From NCBI GenBank assembly GCA_044237765.1, contig JBIIEQ010000014.1:1-52034 (forward strand): 52,034 nt of DNA. The letters run 5' to 3'. This stretch comes from UBA6136 sp044237765. Its GTDB lineage: Bacteria > Pseudomonadota > Gammaproteobacteria > Methylococcales > Methylococcaceae. Positions 34,655 through 42,105 of the stretch are shown here, piece by piece (positions within the stretch are counted from its first letter, which is position 1; each line of letters opens with the position of its first letter). The notes beneath the pieces were generated by a model. That model was not told where the DNA came from. It made no database searches and saw nothing but the letters and a program-made list of their open reading frames with translations. The position numbers were made by a program, and so were the translations under genes.

Positions 34655-35443
34655 ATGCAGCACCCAGACCTGCTCGCCATCGCCCTACCAGCACTGGGCG
34701 CCGGCTTGGCCGTCAGCGCAGTGGCGTTCTCCGGTGTTTTTGTGCTCTGGCTTACACCCCGCCAATTGGAACGACTGGTACCCAACCTCGTGGGCTTGGC
34801 CGTTGGCGTGTTGCTGGGTGATGCCTTTATTCATTTGATTCCCGATGCCGTCGCTCGGCATGGCGATGTGGGTGAGGTGTGTCTGGCGGTACTGGGCGGC
34901 CTGTTTTTGTTCTTTGTGCTGGAAAAGCTGGTGCGCTGGCGACATGACCACACCATCAGCCATGACCGGAAAGCATCTGCCGTTCAGCCGATGGCACGCA
35001 TGAACCTGATCGGCGATGCCGTGCACAACTTCATCGATGGCATTCTGATTGCCGGAAGTTTTTGGATAGATCCCTGGATCGGCACCACCACTACCTTGGC
35101 CATCATCGCCCATGAGATACCCCAGGAAATTGGGGATGTCGGCGCTTTGATCCAAGGCGGCTATCGACCCGCCGAGGCGATCCGTTACAACTTTTATTGC
35201 TCACTCAGCGTGCTGGCCGGTATCGCCGTCACCCTGCTGCTGGGCCGCTATGCCGAGTCATCACTGACCCTGCTCCTGCCCTTGGCGGCTGGAGGGTTTA
35301 TCTACATTGCTGCCTCCGACTTCATCCCGGCTCTGCATTCGCGCGTCGCCGACCCTCACTGGGGACAGGTCTTCACCTTCGCCATTGGCATCGGATTGAT
35401 GAAATCGGTGGTGGTCCTCGAGCAACTCATCGCCATTCTTTGA
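34655..35443 (+). CDS. ZIP-family metal permease (ZupT-like)
   Basis: A 262-residue inner-membrane protein with about eight membrane segments. Segment 4 carries HNFIDG (124-129) and segment 5 carries HEIPQEIGD (153-161), the paired metal-binding motifs of ZIP transporters, which import zinc and other divalent cations. The loop between segments 3 and 4 is basic and His-containing (RWRHDHTISHDRK), as usual. It would take zinc delivered by the TonB receptor from the periplasm to the cytoplasm. It begins 3 bases after the GTPase stop. Zinc specificity is inferred from the operon. Confidence 0.92.
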   Translation: MQHPDLLAIALPALGAGLAVSAVAFSGVFVLWLTPRQLERLVPNLVGLAVGVLLGDAFIHLIPDAVARHGDVGEVCLAVLGGLFLFFVLEKLVRWRHDHTISHDRKASAVQPMARMNLIGDAVHNFIDGILIAGSFWIDPWIGTTTTLAIIAHEIPQEIGDVGALIQGGYRPAEAIRYNFYCSLSVLAGIAVTLLLGRYAESSLTLLLPLAAGGFIYIAASDFIPALHSRVADPHWGQVFTFAIGIGLMKSVVVLEQLIAIL

Positions 35444-35468
35444 CATGGAATATTCGGGAGGAACTGTC

Positions 35469-36140
35469 ATGTCCCGCCTCGCCTACTTGCCTGAGGTCGA
35501 GTTTGAACCTCGCGCCATAGAAACCGACAATCTGGCCGATCTCTCCCTCATCTATGAGCCGGACGTCAATCTCTGTGTGGCTCGCCGACGCATCACGCCG
35601 GGCATCAGCCGATTTGTGTCCCATCTTTTGTTGACTGCTCCACACCTGGAAAGAGAGTTGATTTTTGGTAGTGAAAACCCGGCAGTCGAGAAACTGTTAC
35701 CCGAAAATCTTCAGGCATTGCCCGACGCAGAAGCTTGGCTGGTCGATGTGGAATTCCTGATTGGCCTCTTTCGCGATCTGTTCGAGTCAACTAGCTTTGG
35801 GCTACGACTGCGCACCCTGGACAAGGCCATGTGCCCGCGATTCCATGTCGACCGGGTACCGGTGCGAATGATCTATACCTATGAAGGCCCCGGCACGGAG
35901 TGGCTGCCAGAAAGAGCCATCAACCGGGGAAAACTGGGTAGCGGGGCCTGCGGCCAACCCGACGAGACCTCCGGCCTGATCTTGGACGCAAGCGCCATCC
36001 AGTCCATACCTTCTTGTGCCATAGCCCTGCTCAAGGGTGAACTATGGGAAGGTAACGAGGGCCGCGGCGCCGTGCACCGCTCCCCCGGGACGACACCCCG
36101 GCACCCTCGTCGGCTGTTGCTGACCCTTGACCTGCTCTAA
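35469..36140 (+). CDS. DUF1826 protein
   Basis: A 223-residue cytoplasmic protein of the DUF1826 family, whose genes often accompany COG0523 GTPases in zinc-regulated clusters; its function is unknown. The most family-like region is CPRFHVDRVPVRMIYTYEGPGTEWLP (about residues 118-143), which contains a Cys and a His that could bind metal, followed by a lid-like PSCAIALLKGELWEGN and HRSPG. The start ATG 35469 follows GGGAGGA, better than the upstream ATG 35445. It begins 25 bases after the ZIP gene, the largest gap in the operon, and ends 4 bases before the next gene. Confidence 0.82.
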   Translation: MSRLAYLPEVEFEPRAIETDNLADLSLIYEPDVNLCVARRRITPGISRFVSHLLLTAPHLERELIFGSENPAVEKLLPENLQALPDAEAWLVDVEFLIGLFRDLFESTSFGLRLRTLDKAMCPRFHVDRVPVRMIYTYEGPGTEWLPERAINRGKLGSGACGQPDETSGLILDASAIQSIPSCAIALLKGELWEGNEGRGAVHRSPGTTPRHPRRLLLTLDLL

Positions 36141-36144
36141 TCCC

Positions 36145-37800
36145 ATGCGCATAAAACTGACCGGCGGCCGCGTCTACGATCCAGATCAGAACTGGCGAGG
36201 CGAAATCCGTGATCTCTTCGTCGAGGATGGCAGAATCATCACCGATCCCGGCCCGGACGCACGTTTCCACGCGGAATATGACGTGTCCGGCAAGATCGTC
36301 ATGGCCGGCGCCATTGACATCCACAGCCATATCGCCGGGGGCAACGCCAATACCGCGCGATTGCTTTTGCCCGAGCAGCACCGGAACTTAATGGCAGCGC
36401 GATTGGGGCATGGCCATGAGACTGCCCGCTGGTCCACGATCGAAACCGGTTACCGATATGCCCGCATGGGCTATACCACCGTGGTGGAACCGGCCGTCTT
36501 GCCCGCCAACGCCCTCGATGCTCACTTGCAGATGGCGGATATTCCCATCATCGATACGGCGGGACTGGCCATCCTGGGTAGCGATGACTTTCTGTTGCGA
36601 CTGCTCCGAGGAGGCGCCAGTCAGGCACAGATCAATGACTATGTAGCCTGGACCCTACACGCTACGCGTTGCCTGGGTCTTAAAGTCATCAATGCGGGCG
36701 GTGCCAATGCGTTCAAGTGGAATGTCAGGAGCTTCGGCCTTGATGATGAAGTGCCCTACTATGGAGTAACTTCACGGCGCATTCTGGAGGTTCTCCAAAG
36801 AGCCGTCATTGAACTGGGCGTCCCTCACCCGGTGCATGTTCACTGCAACAATCTGGGAACACCCGGCAATGTCGAGACGGCTCTCGCCACGATGGAAGCC
36901 GCTCAAGGTTTACCGATGCACCTCGCTCACATCCAGTTCTATGGCTATGGCGCCGAGGGTCCACGCGGGTTTTCGTCTGCCGCTGCCCGTTTGCTGGAGG
37001 CGTTCCACCGCCATCCCAACATCACCATGGATGTTGGCCAGGTACTCTTTGGGCAAACCGTCACCATTTCCGGTGATGTCATTGCCCAATTCAGCCGACG
37101 CGGGGACGCCAGTCCCAATAAGTGGGTCGCCTGGGACGCCGAGTGCGAAGGTGGCGGCGGTGTAGTGCCCTACCGCTATCGGGAGCGCAGCTTCGTCAAT
37201 AGCCTGCAATGGGCTATCGGCCTGGAAATCTTCCTGCTTGCGGACGACCCGGCGCGCGTTTTTTTTACAACCGATCATCCCAACGGTGCCCCCTTCACCC
37301 GCTATCCTGAGTTATTCAGGCTGCTCATGGATTACGAATACCGATTGGAGTACCTGGAAAAACTGCATCCGGAGGTGATCCCACTGACTCTCCTCAAGGA
37401 CTTGAAAAGGGAGTTTTCGCTGCATGAGATTGCGGTCATGACGCGAAGCGCGGCCGCACGGTTGCTGGGCCTGACGGATCGCGGTCATCTTCGCCCCGGT
37501 GCGGTGGCCGACATTGCCGTTTACACCGAACAGCATAACAAGGCGGATATGTTCGCCTTCGCCGACTTGCTGTTCAAACACGGCGAACTAGTGGTGAAGG
37601 AGGGCCAGATCATTCATCGCCGGCCCGGAACCGCCCAGATCATCCAACCGGAATTTGATCATCGTATCGAGCGTGAGATTCAAACCTACTTCGACCGCTT
37701 CTACAGCCTGTCCCTCGACCATTTTGAGGTCAACGATGTTGCCCTTGACACCGCGAGCGGTGATGGACGTTTTGTCACTCATTCGCTGCTAAGCGCTTGA
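36145..37800 (+). CDS. Formylmethanofuran dehydrogenase subunit A-like amidohydrolase (FwdA/FhcA)
   Basis: A 551-residue metal-dependent amidohydrolase that looks like full-length subunit A of formylmethanofuran dehydrogenase (archaeal FwdA/FmdA) or the bacterial formyltransferase/hydrolase complex (FhcA). Visible binuclear-site residues are His60 and His62 (DIHSHIAGG), Lys180 (LKVINAGGANAFKWN, the carboxylated-lysine position), His231/His233 (HVHCNN), His262 and Asp377 (FTTDHPNG). FwdA binds two zinc ions at such a site. No fhcB, fhcC, fhcD or methanofuran genes are in the window. It is embedded in the zinc operon with gaps of 4 and 2 bases. It may be a zinc-responsive paralog or a reassigned hydrolase; the substrate is unknown. 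Confidence 0.85.
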   Translation: MRIKLTGGRVYDPDQNWRGEIRDLFVEDGRIITDPGPDARFHAEYDVSGKIVMAGAIDIHSHIAGGNANTARLLLPEQHRNLMAARLGHGHETARWSTIETGYRYARMGYTTVVEPAVLPANALDAHLQMADIPIIDTAGLAILGSDDFLLRLLRGGASQAQINDYVAWTLHATRCLGLKVINAGGANAFKWNVRSFGLDDEVPYYGVTSRRILEVLQRAVIELGVPHPVHVHCNNLGTPGNVETALATMEAAQGLPMHLAHIQFYGYGAEGPRGFSSAAARLLEAFHRHPNITMDVGQVLFGQTVTISGDVIAQFSRRGDASPNKWVAWDAECEGGGGVVPYRYRERSFVNSLQWAIGLEIFLLADDPARVFFTTDHPNGAPFTRYPELFRLLMDYEYRLEYLEKLHPEVIPLTLLKDLKREFSLHEIAVMTRSAAARLLGLTDRGHLRPGAVADIAVYTEQHNKADMFAFADLLFKHGELVVKEGQIIHRRPGTAQIIQPEFDHRIEREIQTYFDRFYSLSLDHFEVNDVALDTASGDGRFVTHSLLSA

Positions 37801-37802
37801 GT

Positions 37803-38249
37803 ATGCAGGTTTCCGTCTCAAGCGACACCGCCATGGTCGCATCATCGCCGACCGAAATCACGTTGTTGGCCATGTCCCATGATGAATACATGAACCCAGT
37901 GCAATTAGCCTATTTTCAAGCCCGTCTGCGGGACATGCGTGAAGCCTGCCTGCGGAATATGGACTCTCTGGTGTCAGGACTGGAAGCAGCAAGTCACGTG
38001 GCCGACCCCGCTGATCGAGCCAGTCTCGAGGAAGAACAGGCCCGGTTACTCAGATTGCGCCATAGGGAAAGCAAGTTATTGACTCGTATCGAAGCCGCTC
38101 TTCTTCGAATTGAAACGGGCAGTTATGGCTTTTGTGAGGACACTGGGGAACCAATAGGTCTGGCACGCCTTTTGGCGCGGCCCATGGCGCGATTGACGAT
38201 AGAAGCCCAGCAAGCGCGCGAACTCCGCAAAAATGCTTACAGGACCTGA
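37803..38249 (+). CDS. dksA2: DksA-like transcription factor lacking the zinc finger
   Basis: A 148-residue paralog of DksA, which binds RNA polymerase with ppGpp. EYMNPVQLAYFQARL and the coiled-coil tip DPADRAS (68-74), with its two functional Asp, are kept. The usual four zinc Cys are reduced to one: Cys111 stays, the others are Thr114, Thr132 and Ala135. In Pseudomonas aeruginosa a Cys-poor DksA2 replaces DksA when zinc is short; this is the same idea, here with a single Cys. It starts 2 bases after the previous stop. An internal ATG would shorten the first ~23 residues. Confidence 0.9.
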   Translation: MQVSVSSDTAMVASSPTEITLLAMSHDEYMNPVQLAYFQARLRDMREACLRNMDSLVSGLEAASHVADPADRASLEEEQARLLRLRHRESKLLTRIEAALLRIETGSYGFCEDTGEPIGLARLLARPMARLTIEAQQARELRKNAYRT

Positions 38250-38252
38250 ATC

Positions 38253-38501
38253 ATGGATACCGACAAATCGATTCCCACTAATTATGCAGAGTGGCACGAG
38301 TGCATCACCGTGCACTGCGGCATACCCCTCACGCCGGATTTCATTACAAGACGCCTGATCGCACTGAGACAGAGCGAATCAGAGGAAACAATCCGATTTC
38401 GCAGACTGTATGGTGACCAGCACTGGCAGAACGTTATGCATTGGTTTCTTCAGGCGAAAGGTGATCCAAGCCCTGCCCCAACTGAAGCCCTGGATGATTG
38501 A
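38253..38501 (+). CDS. Small conserved-looking orphan protein in the zinc operon
   Basis: An 82-residue protein of no family I can name. It is soluble-looking and has no signal peptide or membrane segment. Notable features are HECITVHCGIPLTPDFI with two Cys and two His in a short stretch, then ETIRFRRLYGDQHWQNVMHWF, rich in aromatic and basic residues. It is bound by a 3-base gap to the DksA gene and overlaps hisI by 8 bases, so it is surely translated with the operon. A small metal-binding or partner protein is possible but unproven. Confidence 0.75.
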   Translation: MDTDKSIPTNYAEWHECITVHCGIPLTPDFITRRLIALRQSESEETIRFRRLYGDQHWQNVMHWFLQAKGDPSPAPTEALDD

Positions 38502-38901
38502 CCCAGCAGAATTATTACCCGTTGGTGCCAGCCTCCCGTGGGAGAGGGTCTTCGACAGCCTGCCCTTTGGCAAGGATGGACTGTTACCCGCCGTGGCACA
38601 GCAATACGATACCGGTGAAGTGCTGATGCTGGCATGGATGAACCGGGCAGCATTGCCTGAAACCTTGGCGACCGGGCATGAATGCTACTGGTCACGCCTG
38701 TGGCGCAAAGGGGAAACATCCGGCCATGCTCAACACCTCAGGGAATTGCGCTTCGACTGCGATGGTGACGCCCTGTTATTACTGGTCGAACCAACCGGGC
38801 CTGCCTGCCACACCGGTCGAGCCAGTTGCTTCTATAACGCCGTTCGCGGCGACCGGGTGCAGGTAATTTCTTCAGCCCTGCGGAGATCCGGGCATGACTG
38901 A
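38494..38901 (+). CDS. hisI: Phosphoribosyl-AMP cyclohydrolase paralog HisI
   Basis: A 135-residue HisI, which opens the purine ring of phosphoribosyl-AMP in histidine synthesis. Family motifs are QQYDTGEVLMLAWMN, YWSRLWRKGETSGH, DCDGD (Asp88, Cys89, Asp90, Asp92) and PACHTGRASCFY (Cys105, Cys112). The three zinc-ligand Cys are kept, so it is not obviously zinc-free. It stands outside any his operon, as the HisI paralogs of Zur regulons do. It overlaps the orphan gene by 8 bases upstream and the second GTPase by 8 downstream. Whether the genome has another hisI cannot be seen here. Confidence 0.92.
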   Translation: MIDPAELLPVGASLPWERVFDSLPFGKDGLLPAVAQQYDTGEVLMLAWMNRAALPETLATGHECYWSRLWRKGETSGHAQHLRELRFDCDGDALLLLVEPTGPACHTGRASCFYNAVRGDRVQVISSALRRSGHD

Positions 38902-39904
38902 TGACATCATTCCAACCTCAGGCAGCCTGACCCAACCCGATCAACTACCCGTCATTGTACTGACCGGTTTCCTGGGGAGTGGCAAGACCACTCTGCTTAA
39001 TCGGCTGTTAAGAAATGGACCACGCTCTGCGGTTTTGATCAACGAATTTGGTTCCGTACCTATCGATCACAAGCTGGTCTCAGATCAGGATATTCCGCTG
39101 ATGACTTTGTCGGGCGGCTGTCTATGCTGCCAGGTACGTGGCGCCCTGGCCCCGGCACTCAGGAATATCAGAATGGCCTGGCGTCGCCCCGGTGCCCCGC
39201 AATTTGACCGAATCATCCTTGAGACCAGCGGTGTCGCCAGCCCGGAACCCATTCTGGACACCCTGCTCCGCGACCGCTGGCTTTCAAGGCATTATCAACT
39301 GGACGCCATCATCGCCCTGATTGCGGCCCCTACAGGGGAAACCATCCTCGATCGCCATGTGGAGGCCCAGGCTCAAATCACATGGGCGGATCGACTATGG
39401 ATCTCGCAGACTGACCTGGCGACACCCAGACAGATCGACTGCCTGCGGGCTCGACTGGAACAGTTGGCACCTGCAACACCCATCTTCCACTCAGGGGATG
39501 GAGAATCAGCGCTTGCCGCATTATCCCGACCATTTCCCCATGGCCCTCGCCCTCTGCCGGCAGCTCACCAACTGACTGATCACCCTTTTCACAGCCTCGC
39601 CATTCACCTAGCCGAGCCGGTCGCATGGCGAAGCTTGCAGCAGATCCTGAGGCAAGTCCTAGAATCCCATGATGAAGTCGTCCGCATCAAGGGCATGGTA
39701 CATCTGACGGATCAGTTCGACCCCGTGGCCATTCATGCCGTGGCCGGTCACCTGTTTGCTCCAGTCCCTCTGCAAGAAAGGGTCATGGAGGACCGATTGA
39801 GTCGCCTTGTGTTCATTACCGAAGGTTCGGCCCAGACATTGGCCGACGCGCTCATCAACCGCTGGCCCGCTATTTATGGTGGCCCCAGCCCCCATACACA
39901 CTGA
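38894..39904 (+). CDS. COG0523 (CobW/ZNG-family) GTPase 2, short form
   Basis: A 336-residue G3E GTPase with GFLGSGKT (25-32), GCLCC (75-79) and ETSGVASPEPIL. The guanine-specificity motif, normally NKxD or SKxD, reads SQTD here (LWISQTDLA), so nucleotide preference may be altered. The C-terminal CobW domain is short (about 100 residues) with RIKGMVHLTDQFDPVAIHAVAGH. It overlaps hisI by 8 bases and precedes folE2 by 21. It is the most divergent of the three paralogs. By context it may serve HisI or FolE2, but no client is shown. Confidence 0.9.
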   Translation: MTDDIIPTSGSLTQPDQLPVIVLTGFLGSGKTTLLNRLLRNGPRSAVLINEFGSVPIDHKLVSDQDIPLMTLSGGCLCCQVRGALAPALRNIRMAWRRPGAPQFDRIILETSGVASPEPILDTLLRDRWLSRHYQLDAIIALIAAPTGETILDRHVEAQAQITWADRLWISQTDLATPRQIDCLRARLEQLAPATPIFHSGDGESALAALSRPFPHGPRPLPAAHQLTDHPFHSLAIHLAEPVAWRSLQQILRQVLESHDEVVRIKGMVHLTDQFDPVAIHAVAGHLFAPVPLQERVMEDRLSRLVFITEGSAQTLADALINRWPAIYGGPSPHTH

Positions 39905-39925
39905 ATTTCTTGTGAAGATAGTTCT

Positions 39926-40768
39926 ATGGATGACCATTTGATCCCTCATCAAGGGCCCATTGACATGCTCCCGGTGGAGGATGTCCAGGGGCGTCTCGAT
40001 ACACGTCGGCAGCCGATCGACCGGGTCGGCATCAAGGATATCCTGCATCCGGTTCGCATTCGGGATCGGGCACAGGGCGAGCAGCACACCATCGCTCACT
40101 TCGAGATGACGGTGGATCTGCCGCAAAACTTCAAAGGGACTCACATGTCGCGTTTCGTGGAAATTCTCAACCGACACGAGCATGAGATCAGCGTCCGCTC
40201 TTTCCAGGATATGTTGGCTGACATGGTCGCTCGGCTGGAGGCAAACACGGGGCATATCACCATGCGTTTCCCCTATTTTGTCGAAAAATCCGCCCCGGTG
40301 ACCGGCGTTAGGAGCCTAGTGGATTACCAGGTCAGTTTTTTGGGTGAAATTCGCGAAGGGTTCACGAACACTCGAGTCCGCGTCTTGGTCCCCGTCACCA
40401 GCCTCTGCCCCTGCTCCAAAGCGATCTCGGCACGAGGGGCACACAATCAGCGTTCACATGTCACGGTCACCGTATCCACTCATGAATTTGTCTGGATCGA
40501 GGAATTGATCGAATGGGTCGAGGCCGAAGCATCTGCCCCAATCTACGGCTTACTCAAGCGTCCCGACGAAAAGTTCGTCACCGAGCAGGCTTACGATAAT
40601 CCGAAATTCGTCGAGGACATGGTGCGAGATGTTGCGGGACGACTCAACGCCGACCCTCGAATCACCGCCTATGTGGTGGAGTCGGAAAACTTTGAGTCCA
40701 TTCATAATCACTCGGCCTATGCCCGCCTGGAGCGACAAGCATCAGCCAAAGAGGAGGCACGCTCATGA
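39926..40768 (+). CDS. folE2: GTP cyclohydrolase FolE2 (type IB)
   Basis: Makes dihydroneopterin triphosphate from GTP for folate synthesis, using a site that can work with other metals when the zinc enzyme FolE lacks zinc. The 280-residue protein has the FolE2 landmarks: NFKGTHMSRFVEILN, SLCPCSKAIS (Cys161, Cys163), GAHNQRSHVT and ESIHNHSAYARLE. The length is typical. FolE2 is a classic Zur-regulated backup, so it is strong evidence for the operon's role. Its last 4 bases overlap the start of the third GTPase (ATGA). Confidence 0.97.
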   Translation: MDDHLIPHQGPIDMLPVEDVQGRLDTRRQPIDRVGIKDILHPVRIRDRAQGEQHTIAHFEMTVDLPQNFKGTHMSRFVEILNRHEHEISVRSFQDMLADMVARLEANTGHITMRFPYFVEKSAPVTGVRSLVDYQVSFLGEIREGFTNTRVRVLVPVTSLCPCSKAISARGAHNQRSHVTVTVSTHEFVWIEELIEWVEAEASAPIYGLLKRPDEKFVTEQAYDNPKFVEDMVRDVAGRLNADPRITAYVVESENFESIHNHSAYARLERQASAKEEARS

Positions 40769-42105
40769 AGGAACAACAAGACGACCGCATACCGGTAACC
40801 GTGCTGACTGGCTTTTTGGGCGCGGGCAAAACCACTCTCCTTAACCGCATACTCAGCGAGGAGCATGGCAAGCGAATAGCCGTCATCGAAAATGAGTTCG
40901 GCGAGATTGGCATAGATCAGGCGCTGGTCATCAATGCGGACGAAGAAATATTCGAGATGAACAACGGCTGCATTTGCTGCACGGTTCGAGGCGATTTGAT
41001 CCGCATTCTTGGGAACCTAATGAAAAGACGGGACCGCTTCGATGCCATTCTTATCGAGACAACTGGTCTTGCTGATCCGGGTCCGGTGGCTCAAACGTTC
41101 TTCGTGGATGATTTTCTCGCAGAGCGGGTACGACTGGATGCGGTCATCACCATTGTGGATGCCCATCATGTGGGTCTTCATCTGGACCAAAGCCGAGAGG
41201 TGCAGGAGCAAATCGCCTTTGCCGATGTGGTATTACTGAACAAGGTGGATCTGGTCGAGGCATCTGTGTTGGATGCACTGGAGAATCGGTTGGCAGCCAT
41301 GAACAGGATGGCCAAAATCCATCGCACAGCCCACGCGCAGATCGATCTCGACCATGTCTTGAACATCGGCGGCTTCGATTTGGATCGCGCCTTGACCATC
41401 AGGCCGGACTTCCTCAGCCCCGAATACCCCTTCGAGTGGATGGGAGTCTACGCGCTGGAGACCGGTAGAGACTATCGGTTGAATCTGCTACCGGGGCCTG
41501 ACCCTGATATCGAGATCGGATGGCAACAACCGCATAACGATACCCCGGAATCGGTCATTGAAGCGGCCGTTCAGCAGTTCAGCCAACCCTCCCTGAGGAT
41601 AGGGGTTGCGAATAACGCTTACCAACCCGACACCTTGCTACAAATTCCGGCCTCAAACCCCATTGAATTGAGCCTGCGCATACCCGCGGGAGGACTTTAT
41701 GCCCTATTCACCCAGCATCATCCTGATGAATTCGGGTTAACGATTATTCAGGACCAGATACCCCTGTCGCCCCTCAAGGCACGCGACTTTGTGGCCAACC
41801 ATACCCACGAAGACGAAATAAGCTCGGTAGGTATTGAAGAAGAAGGCGTCGTTGATGAAGACCGATTTCGTGAATGGATCAGCGATCTGTTAAGGGAGCG
41901 AGGCACTGATCTCTATCGGTCCAAGGGAATCATCCAAATCGCCGGTCAAGAAGAGCGTCTGGTGTTTCATGCCGTTCACATGCTCATGAACCTGGACAGT
42001 GACCGTGCCTGGGGCAGTGAAGACCGCACCAATCAGTTGATCTTCATTGGACGCAATCTTGATCGTCAGACCTTGACAGCTGGCTTCCGCGCATGTCTCC
42101 TGTGA
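40765..42105 (+). CDS. COG0523 (CobW/ZNG-family) GTPase 3, long form
   Basis: A 446-residue G3E GTPase with GFLGAGKT (16-23), GCICC (68-72), ETTGLADPGPVAQ and NKVD near 154. After the GTPase domain there is an extra segment of roughly 100 residues (about 225-330) with GRDYRLNLLPGPDPDIEIGW and YALFTQHHPDEFGLTI. Then comes a His/Asp/Glu stretch NHTHEDEISS and the CobW C-domain (YRSKGIIQIAGQEERLVFHAVH). The His-containing segment could be a metal-binding arm. It is translationally coupled to folE2, suggesting a shared role, but FolE2 needs no zinc, so the client is probably another protein. Confidence 0.92.
   Translation: MKEQQDDRIPVTVLTGFLGAGKTTLLNRILSEEHGKRIAVIENEFGEIGIDQALVINADEEIFEMNNGCICCTVRGDLIRILGNLMKRRDRFDAILIETTGLADPGPVAQTFFVDDFLAERVRLDAVITIVDAHHVGLHLDQSREVQEQIAFADVVLLNKVDLVEASVLDALENRLAAMNRMAKIHRTAHAQIDLDHVLNIGGFDLDRALTIRPDFLSPEYPFEWMGVYALETGRDYRLNLLPGPDPDIEIGWQQPHNDTPESVIEAAVQQFSQPSLRIGVANNAYQPDTLLQIPASNPIELSLRIPAGGLYALFTQHHPDEFGLTIIQDQIPLSPLKARDFVANHTHEDEISSVGIEEEGVVDEDRFREWISDLLRERGTDLYRSKGIIQIAGQEERLVFHAVHMLMNLDSDRAWGSEDRTNQLIFIGRNLDRQTLTAGFRACLL

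Noticed and set aside
36145..37800. Dihydroorotase (PyrC paralog), a known Zur-regulon member
   Set aside because: The length of 551 residues and stretches such as HIAGGNANTARLLLPEQHR and LKVINAGGANAFKWN fit FwdA/FhcA, not the 350-450 residue dihydroorotases.
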